Positions 8,139 to 15,392 of a stretch of DNA of 24,387 nucleotides are shown piece by piece; position 1 is the first letter of the stretch, and each line of letters opens with the position of its first letter. The stretch is from positions 42,665-67,051 of the IMG/VR virus record IMGVR_UViG_3300033148_004505; one strand, 5' to 3'. Under the pieces are notes generated by a model that saw only the letters and a program-made list of their open reading frames with translations, was not told the origin of the DNA and made no database searches. This DNA is from a virus. The translations under genes and the position numbers were made by a program.

Positions 8139-9074
8139 ATGCCTAAGTGGAGTGAGTACGAAGATAGGTTTATTCTAAATAATTATGATAAATACGATTA
8201 CGCTACTCTTGGAAAACTAGTTGGTAGGTCTGAGAAAGCGGTTTCTGAGAGATTACGAATGTTTGGTGTGCATAAACGTACTTCATATAGACGTTGGTCG
8301 CAAGATGAAATCAAGGTATTATTTAAATGCTATAATGATAAATTACCGCCTATTAAGATATCTAAGTTATTGAATAGAAGTTATAGCTCTGTAATTTTGA
8401 AAGCTGAATCTCTTGGACTAAAACGTGATGAATATTATAGGCCTGAGAAGTACAACGTAGAATTTTTCACTAAGTGGTCCCATGAGTTAGCGTGGTTAGT
8501 TGGTGTTGTTATGTCAGATGGTTATGTGTCCAATCCTAAATTTGGTAAGTTTATTAGGGTTGCAATGTGTGATAGAGATGTTGTGTTTAATATAGCTAAA
8601 TTAATTGATTATGAAGGTAATATTATCCATAGACATAATAAGCATAATAAGGACGTTTTTATACTTAATATAAGTGGAAAACATGTTTGGAGTTTTTTTG
8701 TTGATTTAGGCATCACTCATAGTAAGTCTGTTGAATTAAAATTTCCGAATTTGCCAGAGATGTATATTTATAGTTGTATACGAGGTATTTTTGATGGGGA
8801 CGGGTCTATTTCTATAAATATGAAGACTATGTATCCTACGGCTAGAATTATAGGTATGAAAGACGTAATACGTTTTATTAGTAATGTTGTTAGTGTACCA
8901 TATAATTTATATGATTATAATAACAATGTTTGTATATTACAGTATACAGGCGAAAGAGCTATGGCTTTTTTGTGTGGTATTTATAAAGATAGTGTCGATT
9001 TAACTAGAATGCAGAGAAAATATTTATTATATATAAAATTAGTAGAGTGTGAGAGATGGCAGAATTTTATGTAA
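8139..9074 (+). CDS. LAGLIDADG homing endonuclease with N-terminal DNA-binding repeats (311 aa)
   Basis: Two LAGLIDADG motifs are visible: LVGVVMSDG at 120-128 with catalytic Asp 127, and IRGIFDGDG at 214-222 with catalytic Asp 221, about 94 residues apart as in single-chain enzymes. Such enzymes cleave a long DNA site in an allele lacking the gene and copy themselves in by repair. The first 100 residues contain two SANT/Myb-like helical repeats (W4 to about 45, W53 to about 96, each with a 'S/Y-S/K-x-V-x-x-R/K' third helix) that probably add DNA contacts. It is free-standing, not in an intron or intein. Its last 19 bases overlap the start of the 171-residue structural gene. Both catalytic acids are present, so it could be active. 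Confidence 0.88.
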   Translation: MPKWSEYEDRFILNNYDKYDYATLGKLVGRSEKAVSERLRMFGVHKRTSYRRWSQDEIKVLFKCYNDKLPPIKISKLLNRSYSSVILKAESLGLKRDEYYRPEKYNVEFFTKWSHELAWLVGVVMSDGYVSNPKFGKFIRVAMCDRDVVFNIAKLIDYEGNIIHRHNKHNKDVFILNISGKHVWSFFVDLGITHSKSVELKFPNLPEMYIYSCIRGIFDGDGSISINMKTMYPTARIIGMKDVIRFISNVVSVPYNLYDYNNNVCILQYTGERAMAFLCGIYKDSVDLTRMQRKYLLYIKLVECERWQNFM

Positions 9075-9571
9075 AACACAGTCTTAATGATAAAAAAGCC
9101 GTTAAATTTAATATTACATTACGGTATATAGTACCTACTAATTCAGAGGGTGACCATAAATGGGTTTTAGAAATTGGAACTACTGAACTTGATAGAAATG
9201 GCGATCAAATCGGCGCAAAAAAAATTTATTTGACAAGTTTAAATAATATAGATGAGGTTATTGAACAGAACATCAATGAATTATGTAGATTAATTGATTG
9301 GGGACCATTTGTTATAGATAAGCGTGCGCCATTTATTAAGTATTATAGTCCTAGTGATGGTAGTAGTGATGTACCTATTGTTTCTATGGTAGAAATTGTT
9401 ATTAAAGATAATTTACCTTCAGCTGGAATAGATTTGAGTAATATGAAAGTATTTTTTGACAATGGAATGCAGAAATTTGATATAACTAATGAAGTTGAAA
9501 TTGAAGGAGATGCTTATGAGTATAAATTGAAATGGGCTCCTAAGCGAATTGTTTATAGTACATATGATTAG
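9056..9571 (+). CDS. Structural protein with shared N-terminus and partial Ig-like domain (171 aa)
   Basis: ATG 9056 lies inside the endonuclease gene, 19 bases before its end, after only a weak GAGTGTGAGAG ribosome site. Residues 22-44 (RYIVPTNSEGDHKWVLEIGTT, split here for length) match the start of the 315-residue protein (VPVGAEGDEKWVL ... TT), so the two genes share a domain and were probably adjacent before the endonuclease arrived. Residues 91-171 (APFIKYYSPSDGSSDVPI, then GIDLSNMKVFFDN) match the Ig-like domain at residues 697-793 of the 861-residue protein, but the last strands are missing. It is probably a tail appendage or connector protein. Confidence 0.65.
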   Translation: MAEFYVKHSLNDKKAVKFNITLRYIVPTNSEGDHKWVLEIGTTELDRNGDQIGAKKIYLTSLNNIDEVIEQNINELCRLIDWGPFVIDKRAPFIKYYSPSDGSSDVPIVSMVEIVIKDNLPSAGIDLSNMKVFFDNGMQKFDITNEVEIEGDAYEYKLKWAPKRIVYSTYD

Positions 9572-9583
9572 AAGGAGTTTTAT

Positions 9584-10882
9584 ATGGCTAATGAAAATAT
9601 TAAATTAGATAAAACTACACAATCTAATTTTACAGTTTATAAAGGTTATTTTTTTACATTTGATTATTCACAGGATAGTTTACTACAAAAAACTGATGAT
9701 GGTAATACGGCTTTTTCTTATCCTTTTGATGTGCTATTAGATCAGCCCGTAAAGAGTGCTGAATTTGATGGAGTATATTTTTGGTCACTAGAGAATCCTT
9801 CTGGTGAAATTAGGATTAAAAGATGGAAAGTGGATAATTATTTATGTAAATTACAACAATCTTTTATATACACTGACGATGTAAATTCTACTTACGATTC
9901 GAATGCTTTTTCTGTTGAGCATTATCACACAACATTTAAATATACTATTACAAGTGGTAGTACTTATTTATATATGTCTAAATATTCTAATGATAATAAT
10001 TTGATGGGCTTCACTACTACTAGTGGCAACGGGCTGTGTTTACATTTAGGTCCTAACTCTAATGGAGAGGAAGAAAATGTAACAGTTAGTGGTGTAGTTA
10101 CTGTTAGTGGTGCAGTTGTGAGTGGTGTTGTTGATTATCGTGTGGATTTAGCACAACCATTACAGTTTAATTATTCAGCAGGCGATGAGATTAATTTTTA
10201 TACTTATTTATGGGTTTTCAATAATTATGACGGCACGGATGGTAGTCGCGGCGCATTATATAAATTTGATGCGCATACAGGTAGTTATATTACCAGATAT
10301 GCTGGTGGAGCATATAAAAACATTACCGCTGCTACATTTTACAATGTATCGTCTTTTACAGAGTATGGAGATGTAGATACGCTCTGTTATGTTAAAGGTA
10401 CGAACATTTTATTTATTAATATTAACTCTACCAGCCCAGTTTTACCATACTATGGATCGATGGTAATGGAAAATGTTCAGTCTGATGAAAGGACGGTTAT
10501 ACCTATTTATGATTTAGCAATGGATAGTAAAAACGTGTATCGTTTGCAAGATATAGCTGATGGAGCGTCAAGCGCATGGAGTGCGTATAGTTATATTTTG
10601 TCATCATTAGAGTCGTTTGTTACATCAATTTCTTTAGCAGCTTATCCTGCAGTGTTAGCAGCTAACACTGTTTCTACAACTAATATTGTTGCTATTGTTA
10701 AGGATCAGTTTTTACAGCCTATTGCTGGTAGGTTAGTATATTTTTCTGATGATGATCCGGTAGGCAGCATTACTGGTGGTACACCAAAATCTACTGATAG
10801 TGAAGGTAAAGCTGAAACAGTTTATACATCTGGAGATTCGGCTCGTGAAGTTCTGATTACGGCGCGAGTTGAACAAACATAA
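9584..10882 (+). CDS. Appendage protein paralog 1, Big_1-like C-terminus (432 aa)
   Basis: AAGGAG at 9572-9577 precedes ATG 9584. It is the first of three tandem paralogs. Shared signatures are NENIKLDK at the start, FDGVYFWSLE at 61-70, SDERTVIPIYDLAMDS at 300-315 with VYRLQ after it, and a C-terminal domain at about 348-432. That last domain (SLAAYPAVLAANTVST, then IVAIVKDQFLQPIAGRLVYF, then DSEGKAETVYTSG) has the Big_1/invasin-type Ig pattern, with 'V-x-D-x-x-x-x-P-x-x-G' and 'T-D-x-x-G-x-A'. Residues 122-205 hold the beta module seen in its neighbours, here interrupted by a Gly/Ser/Val repeat (VTVSGVVTVSGAVVSGVV). It is probably an adhesive or decoration protein of the tail. The paralogy is seen; the role is inferred. 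Confidence 0.7.
   Translation: MANENIKLDKTTQSNFTVYKGYFFTFDYSQDSLLQKTDDGNTAFSYPFDVLLDQPVKSAEFDGVYFWSLENPSGEIRIKRWKVDNYLCKLQQSFIYTDDVNSTYDSNAFSVEHYHTTFKYTITSGSTYLYMSKYSNDNNLMGFTTTSGNGLCLHLGPNSNGEEENVTVSGVVTVSGAVVSGVVDYRVDLAQPLQFNYSAGDEINFYTYLWVFNNYDGTDGSRGALYKFDAHTGSYITRYAGGAYKNITAATFYNVSSFTEYGDVDTLCYVKGTNILFININSTSPVLPYYGSMVMENVQSDERTVIPIYDLAMDSKNVYRLQDIADGASSAWSAYSYILSSLESFVTSISLAAYPAVLAANTVSTTNIVAIVKDQFLQPIAGRLVYFSDDDPVGSITGGTPKSTDSEGKAETVYTSGDSAREVLITARVEQT
10082..10132 (+). repeat. Short in-frame tandem repeat (two 18-base copies plus a degenerate third)
   Basis: 10082-10099 and 10100-10117 match at 16 of 18 bases and encode TVSGVV and TVSGAV; 10118-10132 is a degenerate 15-base copy encoding VSGVV. 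It sits within the beta module of paralog 1 and is absent from the other two paralogs, so it looks like a recent slippage expansion. Confidence 0.75.
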
Positions 10883-10893
10883 TGGTGTAAATT

Positions 10894-12081
10894 ATGGTAT
10901 ATGAAAATTTACATTTTGCTAAACCTAACATGACAATTAAGGATAATTATTTTTTTATGTTTGATGAAGATAACGGTGTTCTATGGCAAAAGCTTCAAGA
11001 TGGAGATACAGCTTTTGTTTATCCATTAGATATGCCCCTTGATACAACAGTAATTTCGTTGGAGTATGATGGTTTATTTTTTTGGACTTTAGAGCAAATT
11101 AGTGGTGATTTATATATTAAACAGTGGCGTTTGCAAAATTTTTTATGTAGGCAATTACATAAATATTATTTTTCTGGTTTGCAAGCAGATGCTTTTACGA
11201 TAGAAAGTTATAATAGTTTATTAACGTCATCTGTAGTTAGCGGAAGCAACACTATTTATATAGAAGATGATTTTAGCTCTACTATTGTTAGTGGTGCTAA
11301 AGTATGTATTAGTAATGATTTTTATTATGAAGTTAATTCTGTTGTTAACGTTAGTGGTACAAAGATTACTCTTTCTAGTGGTGTAACTTATACATATGAT
11401 ATTGGTGATAATTTTTATTATGGTAAGAATATTTTGGTATTGTTAAACCAGGAGTTGTATAAATATCCTATTGATGGGACGTCTACTAGTGGTGTTAGCG
11501 TTGTTTATGGTGACTTTGTTAATATTTCAGCATCAACATTTACTAAAATTATTGGAATTGGCGCCCCTACTTATTTATTAGTTTATGTAAGAGACACTAA
11601 TTTGAAATTTTTAGATATTGGTACTATGACGTTGGAAGCTGTGGCGACTATTGATAATATAAAGACGGATAATAGTACAATTATAAAAATATATGACTTA
11701 GCTATAGGACGTGATTCTGTTTATCGTCTTCAAAAAGAAGCTAATTACTATGAACATGATTATAGCTGGAGTGATTATAATTATGTTTTATCGACTAGTA
11801 GGCGTTTTGTTGATACTACAAATGTGTCTGCTTATCCTATAATATTACCTGCAAATGCGGTTAACGTTACTAAAATAAGTGTGGTAGTGAATGATCAATA
11901 TGGTGATGGTGTTGTGAATAAGCCGGTTTTTGTTACAGATGATGATCCAGTGGGGTTTATAACTACACCTTTAGTTTATACCGATTATTTTTTTGGCACT
12001 GGAGAAGCAGTTACATATTATAAAGCTGGCACGTCTGTAAGAACTGTTACTATAGAAGGGCGAGCTACTCAGTTTGATTAG
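10894..12081 (+). CDS. Appendage protein paralog 2, Big_1-like C-terminus (395 aa)
   Basis: ATG 10894 is twelve bases after the previous stop with only a weak GGTG site. It matches paralog 1 in order: YENLHFAK at the start, YDGLFFWTLE at 58-67, KIYDLAIGRDSVYRLQ at 265-280, and a Big_1-like domain at 309-395 (VSAYPIILPANAVNV, then VVVNDQYGDGVVNKPVFV, then DDDPVG). The DDDPVG turn is identical in paralog 1. The beta module is at 115-178 (SGSNTIYIEDDFSST, then VNSVVNVSGTKITL). It has no extension after the Ig domain. It probably forms part of the same appendage as its neighbours, perhaps as a hetero-oligomer or alternating layer. Confidence 0.7.
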   Translation: MVYENLHFAKPNMTIKDNYFFMFDEDNGVLWQKLQDGDTAFVYPLDMPLDTTVISLEYDGLFFWTLEQISGDLYIKQWRLQNFLCRQLHKYYFSGLQADAFTIESYNSLLTSSVVSGSNTIYIEDDFSSTIVSGAKVCISNDFYYEVNSVVNVSGTKITLSSGVTYTYDIGDNFYYGKNILVLLNQELYKYPIDGTSTSGVSVVYGDFVNISASTFTKIIGIGAPTYLLVYVRDTNLKFLDIGTMTLEAVATIDNIKTDNSTIIKIYDLAIGRDSVYRLQKEANYYEHDYSWSDYNYVLSTSRRFVDTTNVSAYPIILPANAVNVTKISVVVNDQYGDGVVNKPVFVTDDDPVGFITTPLVYTDYFFGTGEAVTYYKAGTSVRTVTIEGRATQFD

Positions 12082-12088
12082 GTTATAA

Positions 12089-12122
12089 ACTTTATGCCTA
12101 AAGATGGGGCTTTTAGCAAAGT
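12089..12122 (+). other. Imperfect hairpin in the gap between paralogs 2 and 3
   Basis: The 56-base gap 12082-12137 is the longest in the window. ACTTT (12089-12093) pairs with AAAGT (12118-12122), and CTAAAG (12098-12103) pairs with CTTTTAG (12110-12116) with one bulge around a six-base loop. No T-run follows, so it is not a typical terminator. It could be an RNA processing or stability element, or chance in AT-rich DNA. Confidence 0.3.
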
Positions 12123-12137
12123 AAAATTGGTGAATAT

Positions 12138-14723
12138 ATGGCATATGAGAATGTAGAGTTTACACAAGCAAATTTTTGTATAGCGCCTAGAGCTGATGAA
12201 TTTTGTAGTATTGATCATACACAGGGCGCTAATGGTGTTTTGCAAATAAAGACTAGCACTGGGAGTTTACAAAAAACATATAGTTTGGATACGTCTATTA
12301 ATGAGGTCTATGCATTAGAATATACTGGCCCCCGTAGTTTATCATTATCATTTAGCCAATTAGGTAATGAGTTACCGTTTTTTACATTAGAACATGTTTC
12401 TGATTCTAATGTAAGAATACGAAGATGGAAGTTGAATAATATTTCTAATTCGTTGGTATTAGACGATACAATAAATTTATTTAATATTGGTAAATATAGA
12501 TTTAACTCATATGCTATGGCTGTTGAGCATTATGAAACTGATTTTGAGCAAGCTACTGCTACTGGGACTGGACGTATCAAAATAACTACTTATAGTGGTA
12601 TTGATTCTGGCGATGTTTTATTATTGGGACCTAGCACAGATTTAGATAATCAATATGCTTTTGAATATGTGCAAGTTACTAGTGTATCTGGTGGGTGGGT
12701 TTATATTACTGCAAGTGGGGTTACACCTCCTAGGCATGAGTATGCAGCTGGGGATGCTGTTACTTATTGGAAAAACATTTATTTATTTAGTGATGATGGA
12801 TTGAATGGAAACTATAATTATGGTTCGTATTATAAGGTAAATATTAACACTAAAACTGTTACAAGTGGTATTCAAGATGGGTTATTTAATAATATTAGAG
12901 CAGCCAGTTGGAGTCGAGATTATCAATCTGTAGGTTTTGTTAAGGATGTTAATATTTTATATTATAGTTTTGATAAGCAACAAGTGTTAAGATCGCAAAC
13001 TTTGAATAATATTGAATATGATGAGCGTACAGTTATTCCGATTTATAGTTTGGTTTTTGATAATCAAGTTATTTATCGTTTACAAAACAAACTTACTTTA
13101 GTAGACGATGATGGTAATAAGACGACTACTTCATGGAGTACATATAATTATCATAAAGATAGTATAGTGCCGTACACAAAAAGCATTTCTATTAAGCCTA
13201 TACCTGATGGTGTAGTGCTAAATGATCAACAGGTAACGTTGAAAGTTGTTGTGCGCGACCAGTTTGGAGTTGGATTGAACAATAAGACTGTTTATTTTTA
13301 TGATTCGCCAGATTTGGGGTCTTTTTCATCTAGTGGTCAAGTTACTACTAATGTGAATGGTGAGGCAACGATAATTTATGATGTTAATTATTTTAATCCA
13401 GAAGGCGTTGATGATGATTCTGTGGTTATTACTATTAGTGCGAAGGCTGATGGTGCGTCTTCGTTTACTGGTAGTCAGTATGTGTGGGGTGCTTTAGATT
13501 TATTATTGCTTAAAAGGTTTAAGATTAAATTGCAAAATTTATTACAAAAATTAGATAGGTACGAACTTTATACACAGCTTTCTCAGTTAGAAGGTTTAAG
13601 TATGGATTTTTATATAAAATGCTTAAATAAGTTTCAATTTCCAGGAGGGGATTGGATAGGAACCTCGCCACCGTCTGACTATACAATTATTGTTAAGCAA
13701 GTCGCAGACTTTGAAAGCGTAGATTATATCAAGCAATTAAGTAAAGATGTAAATATAGGTGCTCATGTCGAACAGTTAGCTGATAAGACAAATGATGTTC
13801 AATTAAGTCAATTATATATAAGCCGACACAAATCTTTTGGGCATAAAGACACTGTTCAAATAGACCAGTTTAGGTTTATTGAAGATGCTATACCTGCATT
13901 TTGGTCAGAAAAAAATCCTATTAATACTAATATTTATATTAGATTAAGACCGTTTGCTTTTAGTTTAAACCAATCTACACTTAAATTTAAAATTAGAGAA
14001 CTATCATATGTCGAGGATACCGGTTTTGTAGATGTTACATCGTTGTGCGCTATATCTACTTTTGATGCTGGTGGTGGTTTGTTAGGGCTGGACGTTGTAT
14101 ATAACCCTGTCAATGATTTTCATCATAGTGCCATAATTTATGTTTCAATAGAAGTTTATGACACTGCTCCATTGCCAAATATAATTTTGGCCGATTATTG
14201 GTTTAAAATAATTCCTGATTATAAAAGTCCGTATATTATAAATGAAACACCATCAAGAGAAGCTTGTGATGTGCCTATTGATAGCGATGTTTGTTTTGAT
14301 ATAATAGATGCTGGTGTTGGTGTTGATATAAACACACTAGAATTGTATGTTAACAATGTTGAAGTTAGTTATGTGACTACTGTTATTTCTGGTGGATACC
14401 ATATTTATTATACAAATGCAAGTGAATTTTTTTATGGGGAGACAGTTGAAGTAGCGGTAGGTGTGGAAGACAAGTCCACAAATCGGAATAGGTTATTTGA
14501 TGCGTGGAGGTTTTATTGTGTTGGTAGTACTGGTCCATGGATAGATGAGGAGAGTTTTTATCCTGAAGCATGTAGTAAAGGAATTCCTAGAAGGATACAT
14601 GGTGTTTCAGCAAATGTTTATGCGGTGGATGGGACTGGAATTGATAAGGATAGTATTTTAGTAAGAATAGGCGGTAAAGATAGAAAAGTTCAAATAATAC
14701 CAATAATATACCGATTAAAGTAA
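12138..14723 (+). CDS. Appendage protein paralog 3 with extended multi-Ig C-terminus (861 aa)
   Basis: Residues 1-345 match paralogs 1 and 2: YENVEFTQ, LPFFTLEH at 79-86, the beta module at 143-212 (GRIKITTYSGIDSGDVLLLG, EYVQVTSVSGGWVYI), and YDERTVIPIYSLVF with IYRLQ at 294-316. Residues 347-450 are a Big_1-like Ig domain (VVVRDQFGVGLNNKTVYFYD, then TTNVNGEATIIYD). Residues 451-585 are helical, including LLLLKRFKIKLQNLLQKL and a run with QLSQL motifs. Three further Ig-like units follow: about 588-692, 697-793 (SPYIINETP, DVPIDSDVCFDI, INTLELYVNN) and a partial unit 798-861. The last unit ends mid-domain at IIYRLK. It is likely the largest stalk or spike component of the appendage built from these paralogs. 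Confidence 0.7.
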   Translation: MAYENVEFTQANFCIAPRADEFCSIDHTQGANGVLQIKTSTGSLQKTYSLDTSINEVYALEYTGPRSLSLSFSQLGNELPFFTLEHVSDSNVRIRRWKLNNISNSLVLDDTINLFNIGKYRFNSYAMAVEHYETDFEQATATGTGRIKITTYSGIDSGDVLLLGPSTDLDNQYAFEYVQVTSVSGGWVYITASGVTPPRHEYAAGDAVTYWKNIYLFSDDGLNGNYNYGSYYKVNINTKTVTSGIQDGLFNNIRAASWSRDYQSVGFVKDVNILYYSFDKQQVLRSQTLNNIEYDERTVIPIYSLVFDNQVIYRLQNKLTLVDDDGNKTTTSWSTYNYHKDSIVPYTKSISIKPIPDGVVLNDQQVTLKVVVRDQFGVGLNNKTVYFYDSPDLGSFSSSGQVTTNVNGEATIIYDVNYFNPEGVDDDSVVITISAKADGASSFTGSQYVWGALDLLLLKRFKIKLQNLLQKLDRYELYTQLSQLEGLSMDFYIKCLNKFQFPGGDWIGTSPPSDYTIIVKQVADFESVDYIKQLSKDVNIGAHVEQLADKTNDVQLSQLYISRHKSFGHKDTVQIDQFRFIEDAIPAFWSEKNPINTNIYIRLRPFAFSLNQSTLKFKIRELSYVEDTGFVDVTSLCAISTFDAGGGLLGLDVVYNPVNDFHHSAIIYVSIEVYDTAPLPNIILADYWFKIIPDYKSPYIINETPSREACDVPIDSDVCFDIIDAGVGVDINTLELYVNNVEVSYVTTVISGGYHIYYTNASEFFYGETVEVAVGVEDKSTNRNRLFDAWRFYCVGSTGPWIDEESFYPEACSKGIPRRIHGVSANVYAVDGTGIDKDSILVRIGGKDRKVQIIPIIYRLK

Positions 14724-14760
14724 TAAACTAACTGTTATTTATAGGAGTGTTAAATTATTA

Positions 14761-15381
14761 ATGGCCGTTGAAATTACTAATTTTTCTTTAGACAAAAAGG
14801 AGTGGAGGAGTGTAGATGATTTAAATTATTTTAGCGTTAATGTTGTAGAGACTGATACTGCACATTCAATAGTTACGTCTGGAACTTATTTTATTAGGAA
14901 TGGTGTTAAGGTTGCTACAACTTATTCTGGTATATCTAATGGGTATGAATGTAGATATTACCCACCGTCATTAGTCTCCAGCGGAATTATTTATTTGGAT
15001 TTTAGGGCTGAAAGTACGTCTGGAGAAGTAAGGTTTGTAAGTTATGAATTATTGTATGGGTATCATTTATTATTTGATGAAATAGTGAATTGGAGTCCTA
15101 ATCAAGAAGTAGTAGTATCTATTTATGCACAAAATGCGGTTATATGCCCTAATGTAGAAAGCAAAGCTTTTTCATTTGAAATTAAAGATTTGCGGTCTAC
15201 ATCATTACAAGCATCTATAAGACCTATAGATAGTGTAGATTTAACGGCAAGTATTTATCCTCAAGACGTTGTATTTTATTATGGGGGTACTTACAGTATT
15301 ACAGTTTCTGGTGTACGTGATTTTAGCGGAAATGAATTAGAACGGTTTAGTTTTACGTTTACAATTGAGAATCCAACTTAG
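14761..15381 (+). CDS. Two-domain Ig-like structural protein (206 aa)
   Basis: ATG 14761 follows AGGAG at 14743-14747, a rather long 13-base spacing. Residues about 1-105 look like the Ig-like unit of the 861-residue protein: YFIRNGVKVATTYSGISNGY aligns with its LYVNNVEVSYVTTVISGGYH. Residues about 108-206 form a Big_5-like Ig domain ending in YYGGTYSITVSGVRDFSGNE and FSFTFTIE, the typical 'Y-x-v-x-v-x-G-v-x-D-x-x-G-N' signature. No signal peptide is present. Following a gene that stops inside an Ig-like domain, it may be a natural continuation of that stalk as a separate chain. It is probably a tail appendage component. Confidence 0.65.
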   Translation: MAVEITNFSLDKKEWRSVDDLNYFSVNVVETDTAHSIVTSGTYFIRNGVKVATTYSGISNGYECRYYPPSLVSSGIIYLDFRAESTSGEVRFVSYELLYGYHLLFDEIVNWSPNQEVVVSIYAQNAVICPNVESKAFSFEIKDLRSTSLQASIRPIDSVDLTASIYPQDVVFYYGGTYSITVSGVRDFSGNELERFSFTFTIENPT

Positions 15382-15392
15382 GAGGTTTAGAT

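Noticed and set aside
14722-14741. AT-only inverted repeat after the 861-residue gene as a terminator
   Set aside because: The stem has almost no G or C, there is no T-run, and the downstream gene continues the operon.
14719-14763. Possible +1 frameshift joining the 861- and 206-residue genes at AAG-TAA
   Set aside because: The downstream frame is open from 14719, but there is no recognised shift signal, the residues added between the genes do not complete the Ig-like unit convincingly, and the second gene has its own ribosome site and ATG.
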